A DNA stretch of 15,670 nucleotides from Leptolinea sp. Its GTDB lineage: Bacteria > Chloroflexota > Anaerolineae > Anaerolineales > Anaerolineaceae. Below, piece after piece: positions 6,414 through 13,849 of this stretch (position 1 is the stretch's first letter; each line of letters starts with the position of its first letter). The stretch is from assembly GCA_022837205.1 (NCBI GenBank), contig JALHEL010000036.1, positions 1-15,670 on the forward strand. Reading direction: 5' to 3'. Made by a program: the position numbers and the translations under genes. Under the pieces are notes generated by a model. That model was not told the origin of the DNA. It saw only the letters and a program-made list of their open reading frames with translations, and searched no databases.

Positions 6414-7820
6414 TCAACTGTGAAGGTAAGTCGCCCAGCCCATGTATCCTTCGAAAGCTTCAGCCACGATCTCAGCCAGATTTTCCTTTGCGATCGCGAC
6501 ATGATGCTCGAAGCCATTAAGACAGATAAAATGCATCAGTTCCTGTAAATCCGGAATCTGCACCACTGCCCTGGCACCGAAAGTGTCCAGTTCATCGTCC
6601 ACAAATTTCCCTTCGCCGGTATAGGCACGAATCATTCCGTTGACATCGTCCGTTGAAACACGGGCATAGGTCATTTTATCTCCGACAACCCGTCCTTCGA
6701 TCGTCCCCATCGTATTTTCGGTTCCCATTGTTGTCGCCAGAATTTTAGCATTGCCCATGCAGGCATTCGGCACATAACTCTTCGCAAAGTTCCCGCAATG
6801 GAACAAGACGCATTCATCTTTCTTGGCGGCATAATTATTATTCCAATCCACCAAGATTGCCGGTGCATCTCCGGCTAATTGCAGAGTGTACATCGAAAGC
6901 AGACCGGTGATATCCGTTTCGCAAGCGGAAGGAATCAAGTTTTCGCTCATCATGCTCATCAGTGTGCAGACATTGACACCCAGGTTCTCTTGAACGGAAT
7001 TCCAGCATTGAATGGCTGTGCCCGTTATCTCATTATCCCGAATCCATTGATCCAAAACAGCCTTAAATTTTGCCATTTTGACCAACGCTTCACTCGGGAC
7101 TCCCTCATGCGGGATATAAGCATCAATCGCCTCAAGCGCTTTTTTGACCGCCGGATCACTATCGGAAAGCCGATAGACGGGTCCGATAATTTCCGACAGA
7201 TCAGCCGTCAAAACAGAAATACCGGCATTCTCCAACAATTTTTCGCTGTATCGAACGGTATTAAATGCATTCGGGCGAGCGCCGATCGCCCCCAGTCGGG
7301 CATGTTTTAAACCGTTCACCACACGGCAAACTCCGGCAAATTTTTTCAGATCCTCTTTGAAACTTTCCTCGTACGGATAAACGCAATGATCGGTAGTCAG
7401 AGAAAAATTATAGCCGTACTGGCGCAAATTATTGCAAACCGAAATCTTTCCGCAGAAAGAATCCCGGCGATTTGCCACATCGAATTTATCCAAATCGTCC
7501 GGGAAAGCCTGTACCAAAATCGGCTTCCGCAGGCCGGACAATTTGATGGTGTCAACAATCCCCTTTTCATCGCCGAAATTGGGCAGACTGACCAAAATTC
7601 CGTCGATTTCATCCATATGTTGTTTAAATAAAGCGGCGCATTCTTTGGCATGGGCATAAGTTGTCACAGCGCCGTGAACACCCACTTTTTCATCCAGCGC
7701 AATATAGTTGATTCCCGCCAAATCCAACGCTTTAAACATTTGTTTGCGTGCATCGATTACAAGATCTCCGGGGAAAAACTCTCGAGATCCGAATAAGACA
7801 GCTAAGGTAATTTTTTTCAT
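6414..7820 (-). CDS. L-fucose/L-arabinose isomerase-family ketol-isomerase, substrate unknown
   Basis: 468-residue protein of the FucI-like isomerase family (COG2407 type), shorter than E. coli FucI (591 aa). The N-terminal half has the Rossmann-like alternating pattern (LAVLFGSREFFPGD; GILVSLPNFGDEKG; ILVQAFPDD). The C-terminal half contains WNSVQENLGVNVCTLMSMM (273-291), ACETDITG (299-306), VDWNNN (324-329) and EHHV (438-441). Glu301 and Asp325 are 24 residues apart, the same spacing I recall for the metal ligands Glu337 and Asp361 of E. coli FucI, with His439 or His440 as a candidate third ligand. So a Mn-dependent aldose-ketose isomerase is likely. In a ribose operon it might make D-ribulose, arabinose or another pentose being alternatives. 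GAGGAG precedes the ATG at 7820. It follows rbsB after two hairpins and is 67 nt before rbsD. Confidence 0.82.
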   Translation of the reverse strand: MKKITLAVLFGSREFFPGDLVIDARKQMFKALDLAGINYIALDEKVGVHGAVTTYAHAKECAALFKQHMDEIDGILVSLPNFGDEKGIVDTIKLSGLRKPILVQAFPDDLDKFDVANRRDSFCGKISVCNNLRQYGYNFSLTTDHCVYPYEESFKEDLKKFAGVCRVVNGLKHARLGAIGARPNAFNTVRYSEKLLENAGISVLTADLSEIIGPVYRLSDSDPAVKKALEAIDAYIPHEGVPSEALVKMAKFKAVLDQWIRDNEITGTAIQCWNSVQENLGVNVCTLMSMMSENLIPSACETDITGLLSMYTLQLAGDAPAILVDWNNNYAAKKDECVLFHCGNFAKSYVPNACMGNAKILATTMGTENTMGTIEGRVVGDKMTYARVSTDDVNGMIRAYTGEGKFVDDELDTFGARAVVQIPDLQELMHFICLNGFEHHVAIAKENLAEIVAEAFEGYMGWATYLHS

Positions 7821-7879
7821 TTGTTCTCCTCACAAGGACATACGAATTATTCTATTGAATATATTCTAATTTTAACCAA

Positions 7880-7927
7880 ATATTTTTCACCAGCCTTATT
7901 TTCAAAATGAAAGCTGGTGAAAAATAT
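7880..7927 (-). other. 15-bp stem-loop downstream of rbsB
   Basis: ATATTTTTCACCAGC (7880-7894) and GCTGGTGAAAAATAT (7913-7927) form a perfect 15-bp stem with an 18-nt loop. In transcription order it comes after the 7927-7957 hairpin, and its first arm includes that hairpin's T tract, so the two structures touch. The rest of 7821-7879 is AT-rich leader of the isomerase gene; I saw no convincing -35/-10 pair there. Confidence 0.7.
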
Positions 7928-7957
7928 CAGGGACGGCTTTTCTCAAGCCGTCCCTGA
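7920..7957 (-). terminator. Intrinsic terminator or attenuator after rbsB
   Basis: Minus-strand 13-bp GC-rich stem (7957-7945 pairing with 7939-7927) with a 5-nt loop, followed by TATTTTT (7926-7920). It starts 12 nt after the rbsB stop. Since the isomerase, rbsD and rbsK follow in the same direction without a clear new promoter, partial termination that favours the binding protein is likely. Confidence 0.75.
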
Positions 7958-7969
7958 ATTGCCAATCAA

Positions 7970-8950
7970 CTACTGCTTCTTCTCGCAGGAAGTGACACCT
8001 TCCACCGGAGCAAATGTCTTGTACATGCAAGCATTCTCGATGGTGATCAACACACAGTCGATAGACTGTTTTTCTTCCTTCTGGAATTCGCCGTGGGTCA
8101 GATAATAATCAGCCTGGTCGACAGCTGCAATGGAAATAGCGGCAACCGGTTGAAGACCCGTTGCTTTGATTCCTCCGTCCATAATGGACTGCAGAACATC
8201 ATCCGAACCGTCGAAACCGACAACGATCACATCCGGTTTTCCGGCGGCAACCAATGCGGCATATGCGCCCATTGCCATGGTATCGTTTCCGCAAACTACG
8301 CCTTTGACATCCGGATTCGCCTGAAGCAGCGTTTCCATCTTGGAGAAGGCTTCGGTTTGATCCCAGTTTGCCGTCTCTTGCGCAATCATCTTCATATCCG
8401 GATATTCATCGATCACATCATGGAATCCCTGTGAACGAACATGAGCGTTGGTGTCTGTATCACGTCCGGTTAATTCGATATAGGTTCCCTTTTCTTCCAT
8501 TGCTTTGACAAAGTATTCAGCGACCAAAGAAGCTCCCTGATAGTTATTGGAGACGATCTGGGCGGCTGCGATACCTTCTTCACTGATTTCGCGATCGATT
8601 AGAAAGGTCGGAATTCCGGCATCTTTGGCTTTCTTGACCGCGCTGACAGTTGCATCCGCACCGGCATTATCCAAAATGATGGCAACCGCTTTTTCGGCGA
8701 TGGCGGTTTCAATTAATTCCATTTGCTTATTCGCATCGTCATCATGGACAACCGATTTGGTAGTATAACCTAATTCTTCAGCCCTTTTAACGGCGATTTC
8801 TGCTTCGGCGCCGAAAAACGGATTCGCATGAGACGGGGTGATCACATAAATCAAACCCTTGCTTTCAGCGGGAGCCGGAGCGGCTGTAACGGAAAACACT
8901 GTGCTGAGCACCAATAAAACAGTAACGAACAACAACATTTTTTTCTTCAT
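7970..8950 (-). CDS. rbsB: Ribose-type ABC transporter, periplasmic binding protein (RbsB)
   Basis: 326-residue periplasmic sugar-binding protein (Peripla_BP_4). The signal peptide MKKKMLLFVTVLLVLSTVFS is followed by VTAAPA with a likely cut near residue 23-24 and no lipobox cysteine, so the protein should be soluble in a periplasm. Residues that bind ribose in E. coli RbsB have matches: NPFF near residue 43, DRE near 118-120, GRDTDTNAHVRSQGF with its Arg, NWDQ, CGNDTMAMGA (Asn), GFDGSDD (Asp) and GLQP (Gln). This supports a pyranose pentose, probably ribose. AAAGGA precedes the ATG at 8950. It lies 84 nt after rbsC, with a stem-loop between them and a terminator-like hairpin behind, so its transcript level is probably set separately. 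Confidence 0.92.
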   Translation of the reverse strand: MKKKMLLFVTVLLVLSTVFSVTAAPAPAESKGLIYVITPSHANPFFGAEAEIAVKRAEELGYTTKSVVHDDDANKQMELIETAIAEKAVAIILDNAGADATVSAVKKAKDAGIPTFLIDREISEEGIAAAQIVSNNYQGASLVAEYFVKAMEEKGTYIELTGRDTDTNAHVRSQGFHDVIDEYPDMKMIAQETANWDQTEAFSKMETLLQANPDVKGVVCGNDTMAMGAYAALVAAGKPDVIVVGFDGSDDVLQSIMDGGIKATGLQPVAAISIAAVDQADYYLTHGEFQKEEKQSIDCVLITIENACMYKTFAPVEGVTSCEKKQ

Positions 8951-8987
8951 TTTTTAGTTCCTTTCACTAAAAATTTCAAATTTTTTT

Positions 8988-9007
8988 ATACGAAAAAGCT
9001 TTCGTAT
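8988..9007 (-). other. Stem-loop between rbsC and rbsB
   Basis: ATACGAAA (8988-8995) and TTTCGTAT (9000-9007) form a perfect 8-bp stem with a 4-nt loop. No U tract follows in the transcript, so it is not a standard terminator. It could protect the rbsB mRNA 5' end after processing or be an operator. A TATAAA box overlaps it on the minus strand, but no fitting -35 was found. Confidence 0.6.
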
Positions 9008-9034
9008 CCCACCCGATTTAGATCAATAAACCTT

Positions 9035-10099
9035 TTATTTTGACTCTTTTTCTTCCAGTTGTTGTGCCAACGCAACTCTTTCCTGCATCCTCCTTTGTGT
9101 CTGGTCAATAATTACTGCCACGACAATCACCGCGCCTTTTGCCACCTGTTGCCAGAAAGAAGAAACTCCGGCCATAACCAGCCCATCCGAAAGAATGCCG
9201 ATTACGAAAGCGCCGATGATCGTTCCGCCGATACTGCCGATTCCGCCCGAAAGCGAAGCTCCGCCGAGAACAACCGCGGCGATGGCGGTCATTTCATAGG
9301 ATTCACCGGTCATCGGATGAGCCGCAACCAGTTGCGAAGCGATGATTAATCCCACGATCGAAGAACAAAAACCCGAAATCGCATAAACGGCAATCTTGGT
9401 TTTTTCAATCGGAACGCCTGACATTCGTGCCGCCTTCTCATTTCCGCCGATCGCATACACATGCCGACCGAAAGGTACTTTCAGCGTGACAAACATCGAA
9501 ACAAGTATGAACAGAATCAGTATCCAAATACTGTAACTGATTCCGAGGAAGGAACCCGCTCCCAGCAAAGGGAAACCGGTATTTCCCAATTCCGGGCGCC
9601 CGACCAAGTTCGGGAAAGTCAATCCGTTGGAGCGAATCTGTGCAAAACCACGCGCTATATACCACATTCCCAGCGTCGCGATAAAGGGAGCCACATTAAA
9701 CTTGGCAATAATGAACCCGTCAATCAGCCCGCACAGGATCCCGATCAATGCGGAAAGAATGATTACCATCGGGATAGAAGGATAAAGCGTAACAGACCCG
9801 AATCTGATCCCTTCATTAATAAATCCGCCGGCCATCATGGCACACAGCCCTGCCACAGAACCCACCGAAAGATCAATCCCCCCGGTCAAAATGACAAATG
9901 TCATTCCGATTGCTAAAATTCCGTAAATTGCGACGTGTTTTGTCATCACCACCAAATTGGTGCTGTTCAAAAAATTCGGAACAATAATGACAAAAACGAC
10001 GATGACAATGATCAATGCGATAAACGCCCGACCTTTCATCAAATAGGATTGAATCTTCAACCATCTGTTGCTTATTTTTGAGTTCTGTGCTTCAGGCAT
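9035..10099 (-). CDS. rbsC: Ribose-type ABC transporter permease (RbsC)
   Basis: 354-residue inner-membrane permease of the BPD_transp_2 family. The ATG at 10099 is chosen because GGAGGG precedes it by a few bases and it overlaps the end of rbsA by 8 nt; starts further upstream would lie deep inside rbsA. A first hydrophobic segment covers about residues 26-42 (FIALIIVIVVFVIIV). The family signature LTGGIDLSVGSVAGL is at 71-85, and the last third carries VVLGGASLSGGIGSIGGTII and the final membrane segment KGAVIVVAVIID. The C-terminal tail is short, charged and rich in Gln and Glu (RRMQERVALAQQLEEKESK). Roughly eight to ten hydrophobic stretches are present. It works with RbsA and RbsB of the same operon. 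Confidence 0.94.
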   Translation of the reverse strand: MPEAQNSKISNRWLKIQSYLMKGRAFIALIIVIVVFVIIVPNFLNSTNLVVMTKHVAIYGILAIGMTFVILTGGIDLSVGSVAGLCAMMAGGFINEGIRFGSVTLYPSIPMVIILSALIGILCGLIDGFIIAKFNVAPFIATLGMWYIARGFAQIRSNGLTFPNLVGRPELGNTGFPLLGAGSFLGISYSIWILILFILVSMFVTLKVPFGRHVYAIGGNEKAARMSGVPIEKTKIAVYAISGFCSSIVGLIIASQLVAAHPMTGESYEMTAIAAVVLGGASLSGGIGSIGGTIIGAFVIGILSDGLVMAGVSSFWQQVAKGAVIVVAVIIDQTQRRMQERVALAQQLEEKESK

Positions 10100-11684
10100 A
10101 TTGCCCTCCTTCAAGTCTGTGACCGATCGCGGATGCGGTAACCAACGCTTCTTCCGTCGCATTCTCCTTCATAAAATCACCGGTAATTTTTCCTTTGGAC
10201 ATCACCAGAATCCGATCCGATACCGTAATAACTTCTTTCAGTTCCGTTGAAACAAAAATGATGCCGTACCCTTGAGCCGCCAAATCATTCACAATCTGGA
10301 ATATCTCAGCTTTTGCGCCCACATCGATACCGCGGGTCGGTTCATCCAACAACAAAATCGTGGGATGAGTCAGCAGCGCTCTGGAAACCACTACCTTCTG
10401 CTGGTTCCCGCCGCTCAAAGAAGTCACAAGCTCGTCGGGATCGGCAACTTTGATGTTGATTTCTTTAATTTTTTCCTCGACAGCCTGTTTTTCCAAAGCG
10501 CTTGAGAGATAAAAGCCCTTCAGATAATTTTTCAGACTGGAAAGAACGATATTTCCGGCAACCGACATCGTCGGGATCAGTCCCTCGGCTTGCCGATCTT
10601 CCGGAACCAAAATAATGCCGTCCCGAATCCGATCATCAATCCTTTTATCCTTTATTTTTTTTCCGCGAATATAGATATCCCCGATCGCATCTTCGGCATA
10701 CCCGCAAAGACATTCAAACAATTCGGTTCGCCCCGCGCCTACCAATCCATAGAGGCCCAATATTTCGCCTTTATGAACGGTGAAACTGACATGATCCACG
10801 GCAAATCCGCCGCCGACTCGAGGGAGCGTCATATCTTCGACTCGCATCAACTCTTCCCCGATCTCGCGGGGGGCAAAAGTGATCTGATCTTTCATCGAGT
10901 CCCCGATCATACAACGGATTATCCAAGGCAAATCAATATCTTTTATTTTCGCGCAAGCCACTTTATTCCCGTCGCGCAAGACCGTGACATAATCGCCGAT
11001 TTGCATCAATTCTTCCAGCTTGTGCGAGATATAAATAATCGTTACACCGCCGGCTAATAAATCACGAATCAGCTTAAACAGAACTCTCACTTCCTGATTG
11101 GACAAAGCAGAAGTCGGTTCGTCCATAATCAGAATTTGCTTCTTTTCGGAAATCGCTCGGGCGATTTCGATAATTTGCTGTTGGCCCACCCGAAGTTCCC
11201 CCACCAACTGATCGGGGTTGATTTTCTGTTCCATGCGATTGAGGATTCTGACGGTCTCTTCCCGCTGTTCTTTCGCGGAAACAACAATACCGTTTTTCTT
11301 TTCCCGCCCGATGAACAGATTCTCCGTAACGGAAAGGTTCGGGAAAATCATCATTTCCTGAGAAATAATACCGATACCGTTTTCTCCCGCTTCGACAATC
11401 GAACGGTTGAATATTTCCTTCCCATGCAAATAGATATGCCCCGAAGTCGGCTGCTCGACGCCGGCAAGGATCTTCATTAATGTTGATTTACCGGCACCAT
11501 TCTCCCCGACCAAGACATTCACTTTCCCGCGATAGACGTCAAAATCCACTCCGTTTAAAGCCGTCGTGCCCGGATACACTTTAACGATCTGTTCAGCCCG
11601 TAAAATGACTTCGTCTTCGATCGGTTGAATCTCTTCAGCCGGTTCCCGAATCATTTCAGTTTCTTGAGTCGATGCCATTTTCAA
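10092..11684 (-). CDS. rbsA: Ribose-type ABC transporter, duplicated ATP-binding protein (RbsA)
   Basis: 530-residue cytoplasmic ATPase with two ABC domains, the usual RbsA/MglA design. Domain 1: Walker A GENGAGKST (60-68), signature LRVGQQQ (164-170), Walker B ILIMDEP (184-190), switch His in ISHKL. Domain 2: degenerate Walker A-like GLVGAGRTE (313-321), signature LSGGNQQ (423-429), Walker B LLLDEP (444-449). A degenerate second P-loop is normal for the family. The start taken is TTG at 11684, which overlaps the DUF2291 stop as TTGA and has AAGGA at close spacing; ATG at 11678, giving 528 residues, is a real alternative. Translation is probably coupled to the upstream gene, and rbsC overlaps its end. 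Confidence 0.94.
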   Translation of the reverse strand: MKMASTQETEMIREPAEEIQPIEDEVILRAEQIVKVYPGTTALNGVDFDVYRGKVNVLVGENGAGKSTLMKILAGVEQPTSGHIYLHGKEIFNRSIVEAGENGIGIISQEMMIFPNLSVTENLFIGREKKNGIVVSAKEQREETVRILNRMEQKINPDQLVGELRVGQQQIIEIARAISEKKQILIMDEPTSALSNQEVRVLFKLIRDLLAGGVTIIYISHKLEELMQIGDYVTVLRDGNKVACAKIKDIDLPWIIRCMIGDSMKDQITFAPREIGEELMRVEDMTLPRVGGGFAVDHVSFTVHKGEILGLYGLVGAGRTELFECLCGYAEDAIGDIYIRGKKIKDKRIDDRIRDGIILVPEDRQAEGLIPTMSVAGNIVLSSLKNYLKGFYLSSALEKQAVEEKIKEINIKVADPDELVTSLSGGNQQKVVVSRALLTHPTILLLDEPTRGIDVGAKAEIFQIVNDLAAQGYGIIFVSTELKEVITVSDRILVMSKGKITGDFMKENATEEALVTASAIGHRLEGGQYA

Positions 11685-12343
11685 TCTATTCCTTCCACAA
11701 TAACAGGGGTTATCGTTACGGTATCAATGTTCAAATTCGTCTGATTCGTGGTTTTGATCGTAAACATCCCGGCGAAAGAAATCCTTTTACCGGTCATATT
11801 CGCCCAATCGAGAGCGGCGGAGACGATTTTTCCGGCACGGGTATTTAATTCTTTGGACACTTGTCCGTATTCGGTCTGATCTTTAAAATCGCCGAAATTA
11901 ATAAACCCCGCACCGTCCCGGATGGATTCCCCATTAATCTTCGGGCCGATATTCAAAATCACTTTGATATTGCCATCATACTCGTCCACCTTGATGATCG
12001 CCTTCCCTTCTTGTGAAGTTACATCCACCGATTCGACCGTTCCGGTTCCTTTTACTCGGAAGTTGTACGCGCCGCTGACGGAGATCATGGCATAATCCTT
12101 CGTTTCTTCCAGCCCTTTTGAGAGGGCATTGAGAATCGTCGCCAAATCTTTGGAGTCATTCTGCAGTGCGGGAATCAGCTTCGAATCCCAAATGGCATCA
12201 ACATAGGCAACCCGATCAAATTTCTCGGCTTCGAGGACCGCTGTCTGTTTTTCCGTATTAACTACCGTAAATTGCGTCGATCCCCAAACCAAAAAAGCAA
12301 TAACCAACACGGCAATAATCACTCTCTTCCAGGTTTTATTCAT
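11681..12343 (-). CDS. DUF2291 family membrane-anchored or periplasmic protein
   Basis: 220-residue protein whose start at 12343 is supported by GGAAGGAAA at good spacing; the frame is open 16 codons further upstream, but that would run into the kinase gene. Residues about 8-24 form one hydrophobic segment (VIIAVLVIAFLVWGS) preceded by positive residues, so the body is exported and either anchored or cleaved. There is no lipobox Cys. The body contains FDRVAYVDAIWDSKLIPAL (42-60), a pattern I associate with DUF2291 (PF10054), followed by beta-rich sequence. The biochemical function is unknown. Its position directly before rbsA, with overlapping stop and start, suggests a partner or accessory of the ribose transporter. 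A hypothetical protein in the T. maritima ribose locus (TM0957, from memory) has the same position. Confidence 0.82.
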   Translation of the reverse strand: MNKTWKRVIIAVLVIAFLVWGSTQFTVVNTEKQTAVLEAEKFDRVAYVDAIWDSKLIPALQNDSKDLATILNALSKGLEETKDYAMISVSGAYNFRVKGTGTVESVDVTSQEGKAIIKVDEYDGNIKVILNIGPKINGESIRDGAGFINFGDFKDQTEYGQVSKELNTRAGKIVSAALDWANMTGKRISFAGMFTIKTTNQTNLNIDTVTITPVIVEGID

Positions 12344-12357
12344 AGCCGTTTCCTTCC

Positions 12358-13839
12358 CTATAACAGAACTTTCTTGATTGCCTGATTCCATCCGGCATAC
12401 AGCGTTTCCACTGAATCAATCGACAGCTGAGGATAATATTCGATCACACCGCTGTTGATCGCTTGCACGGCATCCGTGTCCCGATAGACACCGGTAGCCA
12501 ACCCTCCCGAAAATACCGCCCCCAACGCCGATAATTCCGGCAGGAGAGATACCCGGAGATCCCGATGATTAATATCCGCTACGAATTGCATCAAAAAGCG
12601 ATTCCGAACCGCACCTCCGTCCGCACATAGTTGCGTCAATGGAATTCCGGCTTCGCTTTCCATCACTTTCAATACATCCGTCACCGTAAACCCGATCCCT
12701 TCCAAAGCCGCGCGAACGATATGTTCCTTTTTAACGCCGGGGGTTAAACCGATGATCGCCCCTTTTGCGTCTGCTTTCCAATACGGTGCACCTAAGCCGA
12801 CAAATGCGGGGACAAAATATACTCCGGAATTATCGGGAACCGATTGCGCCAATTCCTCGGATTCCGCGGGATTATTGATTAATCGAAGCTGATCCGTCAG
12901 CCAGGAAATTGTCGCACCGGTAAAATTCGTAATCCCTTCAAATGCATAAGTGGGCTGTCCGTTCAGAACCCATGCCACCGCATTGACGATCCCGTTATCC
13001 GATTGCGCCCGCACATTCCCGATATTCATCAGAATGGATGATCCGCTGCCGAAAGTAATTTTTGCCATACCCGGTTGATAACAATGCTCGGCAAATAAAG
13101 CTGCCTGAGAATCCCCCATTACGCCGGCGATAGGAAGCGGTTTTTCCGACAATCCTTCGAAATCCGTCTCGCCGAATATGGAAGCGCTTTCCTGAATTTC
13201 GGGTAATTCTTTTATTTTAAGACCAAAAATCCCGATCAAATCCCGATCCCAATCCAAAGCATCGATATCATAGAAAAGGGTGCGGCTGGCATTGGTATGA
13301 TCGGTCGCATAGACTTTCCCTTTTGTCAAGCGATAGATCAGATAGGTATCGATCGTGCCCATCAGAGCCGTCCCATTTTCCAATCCTTCCGCCACTTCGG
13401 GGATATTGTTCTTCATCCAGGTTAATTTACCGGCGGGAAAATAAGTATCCACAATTAAACCGGTTTTCTTATGGACCACTTCCCCCATTCCGGAATTTCG
13501 CAAAGTCGCACAGAATGCTTCAGCGCGGCGATCCTGCCAAACAATCGCATGGCTCAACGGCTTTCCGCTCTTCTGATCAAAAACCACAATCGTTTCCCGT
13601 TGGTTGGTAATGCTCAACCAACTGATCTCTCGAAAAGTCTGCGGTGCTTTTTCCTTTAATTCTTTGACGGCTCGGAGCAGATTTTGATAGATTTCTTCGG
13701 CATCATGTTCAACCCATCCGGGTTTCGGGAAATATTGTTGATGCCGGATACTGACCTGTTCCGTTAATTCCGCCTGCTCATTAAACAGCATCGCTTTGGT
13801 GGCGGAAGTACTTTGATCGATTGCCAATATGGTTGTCAT
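12358..13839 (-). CDS. FGGY carbohydrate kinase, glycerol-kinase-like subgroup
   Basis: 493-residue ATP-dependent sugar or polyol kinase. The phosphate-1 loop is AIDQSTSATKAMLF (6-19). ITNQRETIVVFD (77-88), AIVWQDRR (98-105), TGLIVDTYFPAGKL (126-139) and ITFGSGSSILMNIG (261-274) follow in GlpK order. Of the glycerol-contacting residues of GlpK (Arg, Glu, Trp, Tyr, Asp, Gln), the first five have matches at R81, E82, W101, Y133 and D243. The Gln is replaced by Ser244 (GDSQ instead of GDQQ), so glycerol may not be the substrate. In this operon a ketopentose or pentitol is more likely (inference); automatic annotation would probably call it glycerol kinase or xylulokinase. It starts 10 nt after the transketolase C-subunit with only a weak ribosome site, so coupled translation is likely. 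Confidence 0.87.
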   Translation of the reverse strand: MTTILAIDQSTSATKAMLFNEQAELTEQVSIRHQQYFPKPGWVEHDAEEIYQNLLRAVKELKEKAPQTFREISWLSITNQRETIVVFDQKSGKPLSHAIVWQDRRAEAFCATLRNSGMGEVVHKKTGLIVDTYFPAGKLTWMKNNIPEVAEGLENGTALMGTIDTYLIYRLTKGKVYATDHTNASRTLFYDIDALDWDRDLIGIFGLKIKELPEIQESASIFGETDFEGLSEKPLPIAGVMGDSQAALFAEHCYQPGMAKITFGSGSSILMNIGNVRAQSDNGIVNAVAWVLNGQPTYAFEGITNFTGATISWLTDQLRLINNPAESEELAQSVPDNSGVYFVPAFVGLGAPYWKADAKGAIIGLTPGVKKEHIVRAALEGIGFTVTDVLKVMESEAGIPLTQLCADGGAVRNRFLMQFVADINHRDLRVSLLPELSALGAVFSGGLATGVYRDTDAVQAINSGVIEYYPQLSIDSVETLYAGWNQAIKKVLL

Positions 13840-13849
13840 AGCCGATGAC

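Noticed and set aside
7821..7879. Possible promoter for the isomerase gene (TTGGTT with TAGAAT)
   Set aside because: The spacing between the two hexamers is 19 nt and the -35 is poor; the region is simply AT-rich, so I did not list it as a promoter.
10100..10162. N-terminal extension of RbsC (21 residues)
   Set aside because: It lies inside rbsA and lacks a ribosome site, while a strong GGAGG-type site precedes the ATG at 10099.
12344..12391. N-terminal extension of the DUF2291 protein
   Set aside because: It would overlap the kinase end and push the signal-anchor segment inward; GGAAGGAAA before 12343 gives a better start.
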